Shown here: positions 28,386-36,003 of the stretch, piece by piece
Layout: each line of letters starts with the position of its first letter
Position numbering within the stretch: the first letter of the stretch is position 1
Source: Candidatus Magnetominusculus sp. LBB02
Lineage (GTDB): Bacteria; Nitrospirota; Thermodesulfovibrionia; Thermodesulfovibrionales; Magnetobacteriaceae
Reading direction: 5' to 3'
Assembly (NCBI GenBank): GCA_022321325.1
Contig: JAKOEO010000021.1
Coordinates: 1-49,388, forward strand
DNA length: 49,388 nucleotides
Program-made: the position numbers and the translations under genes
The notes under the pieces: generated by a model
Database searches by the model: none
Seen by the model: only the letters and a program-made list of their open reading frames with translations
What the model was told of the DNA's origin: nothing

Positions 28386-29491
28386 ACTTGAAAAAACTGG
28401 GAAAATATGAAATTGGCATATTAGACTATTTTCTGCTATTTATTCCAATTGCCGTAGTGTTGGAGCTTAGACATGCCAGCGGTACGCTAATCTTTGCCGC
28501 ATCTGCGATTTCCATAATTCCTTTGGCGGCTATTATGGGCAATGCCACCGAGCACCTGTCCGAGAAACTTGGCTCCGGCATTGGCGGATTTCTCAATGCT
28601 ACATTTGGCAATGCAGCTGAACTGATTATTGCAATAGTTGCGCTTAAAGCTGGATTTTATGAAGTCGTAAAGGCATCAGTAACAGGTTCTATTATAGGCA
28701 ATATACTGCTTGTCCTCGGGCTTAGTTTCGTAGCCGGTGGTACCAAGCAAAAAATAGTGCACTTCAACGCCACGGCAGCCGGCTTGAACTCTTCGATGCT
28801 GGTACTCTGCTCTTTCAGCCTTGTAGTGCCGACCCTTATTGATACACTTTTAGGGCAACATACGTTAACAAAAGTCGGCGTAGAGAGTTTAAACCTTAAA
28901 TTAAGCCTTGCAATTGCCATAGTGCTCTTTGTTACATATGTGCTTAGCCTGGTGTTTTCGCTAAAAAGCCACAAACACTTGTATGGCGTAGACGATGAGA
29001 ATGCACACGGCAATGAATCGGGACATAGTTGGAGCAGCGCTAAGGCCCTCTCTGTGCTTGTAGCCGCTACGGTCGGAATCAGTTTTATGAGTGAATTTCT
29101 GGTAAAATCTCTGGAGTCGGCAACGAAATCATTTGGCATGAACGAGGTATTTGTCGGCGTAATAGTTGTTGCGTTGGTTGGCAATGCCGCAGAGCACAGT
29201 ACAGCGATTCTTATGGCACTCAAGAAAAAGATGGATGTGTCAGTCTCGATAGCCATTGGCTCAAGTTCTCAGGTCGCCATGTTTTTAGCCCCTGTTCTCA
29301 TATTCATAAGTTACTTTGTAGGACCATTGCCTATGAATCTGACGTTTACTCCGCTTGAGACCATCTCCATATTATTTTCTGCCTTTTTAGTCAATTTTAT
29401 CACCTCTGACGGGCAGTCTCATTGGATGGAAGGCGTACAGCTTTTGGCGTTGTATGTAATTTTAGGTATGGCTTATTTCTTTATATATTGA
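28376..29491 (+). CDS. Ca2+/H+ antiporter, CAX type
   Basis: 371 residues, about 11 membrane spans. The two CAX repeat motifs are clear: GNATEHL and FGNAAELIIAI in the first half, and GNAAEHSTAI with IAIGSSSQVA in the second. This protein would expel Ca2+ (or Mn2+) using the proton gradient. Two distinct exchangers in tandem suggests calcium or divalent cation handling is the theme of this locus. The P-type ATPase follows after 35 bp. Confidence 0.9.
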   Translation: MVVDLKKLGKYEIGILDYFLLFIPIAVVLELRHASGTLIFAASAISIIPLAAIMGNATEHLSEKLGSGIGGFLNATFGNAAELIIAIVALKAGFYEVVKASVTGSIIGNILLVLGLSFVAGGTKQKIVHFNATAAGLNSSMLVLCSFSLVVPTLIDTLLGQHTLTKVGVESLNLKLSLAIAIVLFVTYVLSLVFSLKSHKHLYGVDDENAHGNESGHSWSSAKALSVLVAATVGISFMSEFLVKSLESATKSFGMNEVFVGVIVVALVGNAAEHSTAILMALKKKMDVSVSIAIGSSSQVAMFLAPVLIFISYFVGPLPMNLTFTPLETISILFSAFLVNFITSDGQSHWMEGVQLLALYVILGMAYFFIY

Positions 29492-29526
29492 GTCTGATAC
29501 TAACTTTTTTAAAATAGTGAGGTTAA

Positions 29527-31863
29527 ATGGAAACAGTACCCAAGATTAGCGAGGACTATGAGCAGAACTCGCCCGAGGCAAATGCCGGGGGCGCTTGCGG
29601 CGCTTTGACTCATCAGAGTTCAGCGCCTCCAACCAATGCCGCTTGTCCGGCCAATGTCATTAATGTGGAAAAAAGCTGGGAAATCCAAAGCAATGACTCC
29701 TCCGCTGTTATAGGGATTAAAAGCGCTTTTCTTAAGCTGCGTCTTGCTTGTACTGTTAAACATGCCATAAAAGGACGTTTTCGTATATGTATCTCGCTCT
29801 TAGCGTCATATAAGGATTTGAGCATAACGCTTTGCAACTATTTAAAGACACAAAGCGCAGTGACCGATGTGCATGTTAACCATTACTGTGGGAGTTTTAC
29901 CATCTATTACGATAAGGACAAGCCGGTAAAGGATAAAATCATGGCCGCGATTTCTTCGATGACTGTCTCTGACATAGTGGACTTGAAGACGCAGCTAGTT
30001 CAGCTAAAAAAGGATGACAAAGAAATCTCTCTGTCTTATTTTAGGTGGGCGTCTGTTGCAATGGGGTTGAGCCTCTCTCTTGGCGGCATTCCTGTGCTTG
30101 CCCTGGCTATAGTCTATCCGATGCTGATGTATATTGCAGTGCCTGTTTATAGACGAACCTACAAGTGTATTAAAAATGAACACAGGCTGAATGTTGATTT
30201 CCTCGATGCCGCCGCTCTGACTGTAGGTATGCTTACCGGAGATGTTATGAACGCCTCCGCTATGGTATGGCTGATTCACCTTGGTGATTACATAAGAGAT
30301 CTTACAGAGGCAACCTCGCATAAAACGATAAGAAAGTTATTGGATTTTCAAGAGAACTACGCATGGGTTGTAAGAGGGGATGTTGAGCAGAAGGTTAGGG
30401 TTAAAGATATTGAAGTTGGCGAGGTAGTTTCCTTAAACGTGGGAAACCTTATTCCGGTAGACGGCCAAATAATCGAGGGTGAAATCATCGTTGACCAGCA
30501 GGTGTTAACCGGCGAGTCGTTTCCTGTTCACAAAGAGGTTGGCGATACTGTGCTTGCCGCAACAGTAATAAAAGACGGCAAGGCGTATGTAAGGGTTGCC
30601 AAAACCGGAGATAATACAAAGGTGGCTCAGGTGGTTAAAATGGTAGAGGATGCCCCGATTTATGAAACTAAAATACAAAACCACGCTGAAAAGTTTGCTG
30701 ATAGAATCGTAATGCCCTCATTAGTTACCACATCTTTAATCTTCGCCAGTACGTTAAATCTTCACCATCTCGCGGCTCTTCTTACCGTGGATTTTGGCAC
30801 AGGCGTAAGGGTCTCGGCGCCGACGGCGGTATTGTCCTGCATGATTTCAGCCACATCGCACGGGATACTAATAAAGGGCGGCAGCTATCTGGAAAAACTA
30901 TACAAATCCGACACTATTATATTCGATAAAACGGGGACGCTTACAACCGGAGAGATTAAAGTGGAGGACGTAATTGGTTTTAACGGCTATATGCAGGATG
31001 AGATAATCTCATATGCCGCTGCCGCCGAGCTGCAGATGACACATCCAATAGCTGAGGCGGTGGTAAGGTATGCGGAAGATAAACAAATAGAGCTTAAAAT
31101 ACGAGATGCCGTCCAGTACTGTGTCGGACGCGGCGTAGATGCCTCGATAAACGGCAAAAATGTGCTTGTCGGCAGTTTGAGGCTGCTTAATGAAAACTCA
31201 ATCTCAATAGACGATGAGATTATAACGGTTACAGATACTCTCATAAGCGACGGCAAAGCCGCTCTATATATTTCCATAGATGGAAATCTTGCCGGTATCA
31301 TTTCTTTCAGGGACCAGATACGTAAAGAGGCCAAAGAGATGATAGATGAGCTTCACAGAGTTGGCGTTACTAATGTCATAATGCTTACTGGGGATGTGAA
31401 AAAGGTGGCCTATCCGGTGGCAAAGATGCTGGGTATTGACCGATGTATTGCCGAGGTGCTGCCAGAGCAAAAGGCCGAGGTTGTGATAGATTTAAAGAGC
31501 AAAGGCCACGTAGTGGCTTTCGTTGGCGATGGGATAAATGACTCAGTAGCGCTTTCTTATGCTGATATCGGGTTTTCCGTAAAAGGAGGTGCAGATATCA
31601 CAAAAGAAACGGCAGGGGTAATTTTGCTTGATGACAATCTGCATAAAATTCCTAAGGCGTTTGAGATAAGCAAGGAAACAATAAAGCTGATCAAGGAAAA
31701 TTACGCGATAACAGGAGGGCTTAACGTAGTGGCTTATGCCCTTGCGGCATTCAATTTGATTTCTCCTGTTCTAACAACCCTTATCAGTAATGGCTCGGCA
31801 ATCATAGCCTGTATTAATGGCATGAAACCTATAATAAGAATGAAACTCAATGGTCATAAATAA
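29527..31863 (+). CDS. P1B-like metal-transporting P-type ATPase with HMA-like N-domain (CtpC-like)
   Basis: 778 residues. A Cys-poor N-terminal HMA2-like domain (about 75-155, KHAIKGRFRICIS then NHYCGSFTIYYD) lacks CxxC. The catalytic set is complete: TGES (about 328), DKTGTLT with phospho-Asp (about 466), HP (505) and GDGIND (667). The metal-selecting motif of the sixth core span is APT, not CPC or SPC, like Mn-related CtpC-type pumps rather than Cu or Zn pumps. It probably exports a divalent metal. The first 60 residues are low-complexity. Cargo is not proved. It heads the HMA-like/PilT-like part of the operon. Confidence 0.88.
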   Translation: METVPKISEDYEQNSPEANAGGACGALTHQSSAPPTNAACPANVINVEKSWEIQSNDSSAVIGIKSAFLKLRLACTVKHAIKGRFRICISLLASYKDLSITLCNYLKTQSAVTDVHVNHYCGSFTIYYDKDKPVKDKIMAAISSMTVSDIVDLKTQLVQLKKDDKEISLSYFRWASVAMGLSLSLGGIPVLALAIVYPMLMYIAVPVYRRTYKCIKNEHRLNVDFLDAAALTVGMLTGDVMNASAMVWLIHLGDYIRDLTEATSHKTIRKLLDFQENYAWVVRGDVEQKVRVKDIEVGEVVSLNVGNLIPVDGQIIEGEIIVDQQVLTGESFPVHKEVGDTVLAATVIKDGKAYVRVAKTGDNTKVAQVVKMVEDAPIYETKIQNHAEKFADRIVMPSLVTTSLIFASTLNLHHLAALLTVDFGTGVRVSAPTAVLSCMISATSHGILIKGGSYLEKLYKSDTIIFDKTGTLTTGEIKVEDVIGFNGYMQDEIISYAAAAELQMTHPIAEAVVRYAEDKQIELKIRDAVQYCVGRGVDASINGKNVLVGSLRLLNENSISIDDEIITVTDTLISDGKAALYISIDGNLAGIISFRDQIRKEAKEMIDELHRVGVTNVIMLTGDVKKVAYPVAKMLGIDRCIAEVLPEQKAEVVIDLKSKGHVVAFVGDGINDSVALSYADIGFSVKGGADITKETAGVILLDDNLHKIPKAFEISKETIKLIKENYAITGGLNVVAYALAAFNLISPVLTTLISNGSAIIACINGMKPIIRMKLNGHK

Positions 31864-31932
31864 CACTTGAGTTTTTATGTGCGAAAAAGTTAAAATATTG
31901 TATCAAAGCAGTTCAATAAACAGGAGGTCACT

Positions 31933-32166
31933 ATGGAAACCTTGATATCTGGGGTAATTGGCGGGGCGGTAGTTTTTGTTGCAGGCAAATCTGATTTTCT
32001 GAGGAACTCACTGAAGGGAGTTATAAAGATGGGTTATTCGGTTACGGACGCACTAACCACTGGCGGAGGGGAGACGCTGGAGTCAATTAAAGACATTATT
32101 GCTGAGAGCAAGTCAGAGTACGACGCTGAGCAGGCCGCCAAGGCTGAGGCAATGGTTAAGGCGTAA
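31933..32166 (+). CDS. Small single-span membrane protein, copy 1 (PacL-like)
   Basis: 77 residues: an N-terminal glycine-rich span (ISGVIGGAVVFVAG), an amphipathic stretch, and an acidic tail with ESIKDIIAESKSEYD. AGGAGG precedes the ATG. It is paralogous to the next gene. Layout and position beside a CtpC-like ATPase recall mycobacterial PacL/DUF1490 proteins, which scaffold and supply metal to P-type pumps, although the terminal His/Asp metal motif of PacL1 is absent. DUF5132-type proteins are another possible label. Role inferred. Confidence 0.7.
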   Translation: METLISGVIGGAVVFVAGKSDFLRNSLKGVIKMGYSVTDALTTGGGETLESIKDIIAESKSEYDAEQAAKAEAMVKA

Positions 32167-32167
32167 T

Positions 32168-32404
32168 ATGGGATATATAATTGCCGGCATAGTGGGGGGC
32201 CTTGTTGTAGTGTTGATTACAAAAGTGCTCCCCAATAAAAGTTTTATTAAAAGTCTGATGAAAGTGATGTATTCTTTAAAAGACTCATTGTTCGCGTCTG
32301 TCTGCCATTCATTTGAGGAATTTAAAGATATAGCGGCAGAGAGCAAGGCCGAATATGAGTTCGAGAAAATGAAAGAAGCACAGGCAAAGGCCGGGAAGAA
32401 ATGA
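32168..32404 (+). CDS. Small single-span membrane protein, copy 2 (PacL-like)
   Basis: 78 residues from ATG 32168, one base after the previous stop; the track start at 32099 is inside the upstream gene. It has an N-terminal span (YIIAGIVGGLVVVLITKVL) and the tail FKDIAAESKAEYEFEK, matching the tail of copy 1 (KDI-AESK-EY). The glycine-zipper-like span suggests oligomerisation. Overlaps the next gene by 4 bp. The tandem pair may form a hetero-oligomeric scaffold for the P-type ATPase. Confidence 0.7.
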   Translation: MGYIIAGIVGGLVVVLITKVLPNKSFIKSLMKVMYSLKDSLFASVCHSFEEFKDIAAESKAEYEFEKMKEAQAKAGKK

Positions 32405-33003
32405 CCGGCGCATATAAAATAGAAGTGGCTCATTATGTAAGCGGGCGGCTCAGGCTGAGGGTTGAGACAGCTATGGACATGAGGGTGTTCTTTATCTTTT
32501 TACACTCTGCCATTGGAAGAGTTCAGGATATAAAAAAAGCGCAGTATAGCCGTTTTGCCGCTTCAGTAACCCTTTATTTTGATAATCGCTTCATTGACAA
32601 AGGCGTTATAATGGCAAGGCTTAGCGAGCAGATAGATTTTATCATGTCGCTTCCGAATTTCTCCGGTGCATATGAGGAGATACTGAATGCTTTGTGTTGT
32701 GGCGAAAGCGATGACATAGAAATAACAATCAAAGATGATGAGGTCACGGTAAACTATGTTTACGGGCAAATCATAAAAACCTTTTCACGGTCAGGCGTTT
32801 TCAAGAAAGACACTGTTATTTCGGCAACAACCATGTCTGCAGGGCTTTTTACGCTTCTTTTGGCCCCGGCGCTTCCGACCCCTGCGTGGTTGGTTCTTTT
32901 ATTTTTTGGCTACAGCTCTCTTAAACAATATGAGTCCACCAAAGTAATTGAGCAGCTCCTAGTGCAGTCACTGAAACACGAAAAACAGGACGCAAATGAA
33001 TAA
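32401..33003 (+). CDS. HMA-like membrane protein of unknown function
   Basis: 200 residues. The N-terminal region (YKIEVAHYVSGRLRLRVE, later VTLYFDNRFIDKG) has the fold pattern of the Cys-less HMA2-like domain also seen in the P-type ATPase and the next gene. The C-terminal part is membrane-inserted (ATTMSAGLFTLLLAPALPTPAWLVLLFFGY). No metal-binding CxxC. It may be a regulatory or assembly subunit. Overlaps neighbours by 4 and 8 bp, so it is firmly within the operon. Confidence 0.65.
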   Translation: MTGAYKIEVAHYVSGRLRLRVETAMDMRVFFIFLHSAIGRVQDIKKAQYSRFAASVTLYFDNRFIDKGVIMARLSEQIDFIMSLPNFSGAYEEILNALCCGESDDIEITIKDDEVTVNYVYGQIIKTFSRSGVFKKDTVISATTMSAGLFTLLLAPALPTPAWLVLLFFGYSSLKQYESTKVIEQLLVQSLKHEKQDANE

Positions 33004-33622
33004 CATCATTGCTAAGACCGAGACTGCCGCTGTGTTTGATTACGCTTCCATGCCTGATGACCACCAAACCGCGGCGGCTCTGGAGATGTATATACCTTAT
33101 GAGGTTAGGCACGCCATTGCAGGGCGCATCAGGGTGGTGTCTGAGGCTTTCATGGTAAATAAGTACCTGGGCATGATGGTTAGCAATATCATTGGCGGCT
33201 TGCCAGGCGTTACCGAAATATCGTTAAACAGTTGCTGCGGCAGTATGACTATATACTATGATGAGAATGTGATTGACAAGACTGAAATCCTAAGAAACAT
33301 GAGCGCTATTACTATGAATGTGGTGGTTACAAGCAATACTTTTAATATATTGTTTGAGAAATCTATGTTCACGGAGGTTAAGGGCAACGCTGGCGCAAAC
33401 TGGTTTTATGAGATTGCCGGAGTTCTTTTAGCGGCTTTTGGAGTGGTTATGGTGATTCTTCCGGGGATTCCTGGTATACCAATTTTACTGCTTGCTGCTT
33501 ATTTTTTAGCAAAAGGCGCCGGGCCTGTATATAAAAGACTAATTAGAAACAATTATTTTGGTAAGTATTTACAAAAACCTGAGCAGCTTGCAATCACGGA
33601 TGCAGACAAACAACAGCAATGA
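32996..33622 (+). CDS. HMA-like domain fused to DUF454/YbaN-like membrane domain
   Basis: 208 residues. Residues about 30-110 form an HMA2-like domain (VRHAIAGRIRVVSE, then LNSCCGSMTIYYDEN), very close in pattern to the N-domain of the P-type ATPase. Residues about 135-195 match the DUF454/YbaN shape: two spans around LPGIPGIPILLLAAYFLAKG and then the conserved tail KRLIRNNYFGKYL. Both parts appear intact. The fusion ties a metal-transporter-type domain to an inner-membrane family of unknown function. Overlaps the PilT-like gene by 4 bp. Confidence 0.7.
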   Translation: MNNIIAKTETAAVFDYASMPDDHQTAAALEMYIPYEVRHAIAGRIRVVSEAFMVNKYLGMMVSNIIGGLPGVTEISLNSCCGSMTIYYDENVIDKTEILRNMSAITMNVVVTSNTFNILFEKSMFTEVKGNAGANWFYEIAGVLLAAFGVVMVILPGIPGIPILLLAAYFLAKGAGPVYKRLIRNNYFGKYLQKPEQLAITDADKQQQ

Positions 33623-34707
33623 ATATGAAAGGGCTATTGTTTTTTGAATCCCTTTGCTGTCTTTTAAATGAAAAGCGTGGGTCTGTACTCTATTTGACCG
33701 CAAATGAAACGCCGTATATCAGAGTAGGAAAGACCCTGTCAAAGATTGATAATCTGACGCCCGTTAGTGAAAAGCTCATCGTTTCGCTGATTAACTTACT
33801 CGTTAACCGCTCAACTGTAAATATAAAAAAACCCTTTATGGAAGCACAATTTAACTATGACTCTAAAGATTCAGGCAAATTCAGAGTGCTGATATCACGC
33901 AGCAGTGATGGTTACATGTTGGCAGTAAGCCCTGTTCATGATGACATACCAGAGATGGACTCTTTGAATCTCCCACATAGAATGAAACAACTCATACATG
34001 TCCAGTCAGGTCTGCTCCTTATTATTGGGAAACGCAACTCTGGCAAAAGTTCTACAGTAGCGTCGCTGGTAGATTTCATTAATAAAAATTATAGTAAAAG
34101 GATTATGGTTATGGAGAACTCTCTTACGTATCTTCATAAAGATTGGCTCTCAACGATAAAGCAATCATTTTTCAGAGCATCGGACATTTTAAACCTGTCA
34201 AATGCTGAATTCGATAAAACCATAGGGGACTCATCGGTGGTTGCCTTAGATGGATTTCCTATGTATGAAACCATCAGACTATCGCTTGTGGCCGCAAGGA
34301 AAGGCGTTTTGGTAATAGCCTCGTCAGATATAAACGGAGGTGTTTCTGAGGCCCTTCGGCTGATGATAGAATGTTTTGACGAAAATGATAGAAACGAAGC
34401 AAAAAAAACGCTATCCGCTACGTTGAAGGCACTGATATGGCAAACGCTGTTGCCTAAAAATGATGGTACAGGGGTAATGCCAATTTTTGAAATGCTTATT
34501 AACGACCCCATAATATCCTCCCAGATATATAATGAGAGGTTTCATTTGATCAGGCCGACAATGGCGGCGGGGTCTTCAAGGGGTATGGTAACTATATCTC
34601 AGGCATTAGCTGGGGCCGGTGATTTTTTAAACAAAGATGCCATGAGAAAATTCAGAGATGATACTTATTCATATTATGTAAATTCGGTTAAAGAGGCTTA
34701 TTATTAA
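33619..34707 (+). CDS. Divergent PilT-like ATPase, copy A
   Basis: 362 residues. A PilT/GspE-type N-domain (to about 120) precedes the Walker A GKRNSGKSS (about 137-145) within a HVQSGLLLIIG context typical of PilT. The Asp-box position reads VMENSLTYLH instead of VTIEDPIEFVH and the His box is absent, so catalysis may be weak. The C-terminal helical domain (LKALIWQTLLP, ISQALAGAGDF) still follows PilT. No pilin, PilC or secretin genes are nearby. It is coupled to the HMA-like/DUF454 gene upstream (4-bp overlap) and lies 15 bp before copy B. Confidence 0.75.
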   Translation: MNMKGLLFFESLCCLLNEKRGSVLYLTANETPYIRVGKTLSKIDNLTPVSEKLIVSLINLLVNRSTVNIKKPFMEAQFNYDSKDSGKFRVLISRSSDGYMLAVSPVHDDIPEMDSLNLPHRMKQLIHVQSGLLLIIGKRNSGKSSTVASLVDFINKNYSKRIMVMENSLTYLHKDWLSTIKQSFFRASDILNLSNAEFDKTIGDSSVVALDGFPMYETIRLSLVAARKGVLVIASSDINGGVSEALRLMIECFDENDRNEAKKTLSATLKALIWQTLLPKNDGTGVMPIFEMLINDPIISSQIYNERFHLIRPTMAAGSSRGMVTISQALAGAGDFLNKDAMRKFRDDTYSYYVNSVKEAYY

Positions 34708-34722
34708 ATGGAGGTGTACTAA

Positions 34723-35862
34723 GTGGATGACTTAAAGAAAAACGATAAGGCGGAGACAGACGAATATATCTATAAGGTGGAATCGCTGACAAGGCCAAAG
34801 AAGGACTTGCCGGAGATAGTCAATTACTTAATGGCAGCACGAGATATGAGCGCCTCTGATATTTACTTTTCTGTTGATGAGTGTCCAGTGCTAAAGCGCC
34901 ATGGAAAGTTTTATAAACTATTGGAACACCCTTTTTACCGGCAAGATGAGCTTAAGCGTATGCTATATGAAATATTGGATAAGAGCCAAATAATGAGATT
35001 TGAAAAGCAGTTGGATATGGAACTGCTCTACGTCAGCGATGATACAGGCAGCGTCAGAATTAATCTTTATCACGCACAGGATGGCATAGGAGCGGCGTGC
35101 AGGATAATTCCACGCAACATTCCGCAATTACAGGAATTGGGACCAAAGGAATCACTTGAAAAAATTGCTGATTTAGAAGAAGGATTCGTTCTGATAACAG
35201 GCGAGGCAAGGTCAGGTAAATCCACTACCCTTGCTGCCATAATTGAGCACATCAATATAAACAAGAAGAAAATCATTGTCACTATAGAGGATATAATTGA
35301 ATTTCAACATTCCAACCAGTCTTCTGTGGTAGACCAGCGCCAACTAGGGGTTCACACCTTGAGTTATGCCAATGCTATTAATGCCGCAATGCGAAGTAAG
35401 GCAGACGTTATAATCCTTTCAGATATTGAGGGCAAAGACGAGCTAAATCTTGCTATGAATGCCGCCGACGCCGGTATTTTAGTCATAGCGGTTATGAGAA
35501 CATTTGGCGGTACGGGCGAGGCGATATACAGGATGCTTAATTTTTACAATGAGAGTGACCAAAAATTTGCAAGATATCAACTCTCGCGGGTTTTGAGAAC
35601 CTTTATATGGCAGCATCTGCTGCCTCTTAAAGACTACGAAGGAACGGTTCCGGCAATGGAAATTATGCATAATACCAAAAAAATATCGGAATTGATACGA
35701 ACAAATCAATTGGATAAGATTTACAAAGAGGTTGGAAAGAACCGCGCATTAGGAATGCAAACGATGGAACAGTCCTTTGAATTCCTTCAAACCATACACG
35801 AAATTGAGAGTAATGTATCACTTGCCTTCAAATATGGAAAGTTTCTTCTTGCATTATTATAA
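34723..35862 (+). CDS. PilT-like ATPase, copy B
   Basis: 379 residues, GTG start behind GGAGG. It is better preserved than copy A: N-domain with SASDIYFSVDECPVLKRHG; Walker A GEARSGKSTT (about 160); Asp box VTIEDIIEFQH; QRQLGVHTLSYANAINAAMR; Walker-B-like DVIILSD. The His box (normally TLHT) reads VMRT. PilT proteins are hexameric motors that pull apart type IV pili, but no pilus genes are present. With copy A this may form a mixed motor like PilT/PilU, working on the metal-transport membrane complex encoded upstream. That role is inference. Confidence 0.8.
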   Translation: MDDLKKNDKAETDEYIYKVESLTRPKKDLPEIVNYLMAARDMSASDIYFSVDECPVLKRHGKFYKLLEHPFYRQDELKRMLYEILDKSQIMRFEKQLDMELLYVSDDTGSVRINLYHAQDGIGAACRIIPRNIPQLQELGPKESLEKIADLEEGFVLITGEARSGKSTTLAAIIEHININKKKIIVTIEDIIEFQHSNQSSVVDQRQLGVHTLSYANAINAAMRSKADVIILSDIEGKDELNLAMNAADAGILVIAVMRTFGGTGEAIYRMLNFYNESDQKFARYQLSRVLRTFIWQHLLPLKDYEGTVPAMEIMHNTKKISELIRTNQLDKIYKEVGKNRALGMQTMEQSFEFLQTIHEIESNVSLAFKYGKFLLALL

Positions 35863-36003
35863 AATCGCCTGGAATCTTAATATTATTGGTTCAATAATAT
35901 ACTATGTACACAATAAGAGTCCAAATGGGGCAATATAGGCGGTCTGCCGCATCAGAGGATTATCCCCGGAGAATCAAAGGGATATTAACCGCATGGGCGG
36001 CTG

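Noticed and set aside
33619-35862. Type IV pilus locus
   Set aside because: Only PilT-like ATPases are present; no pilin, PilB, PilC, PilM-Q or prepilin peptidase.
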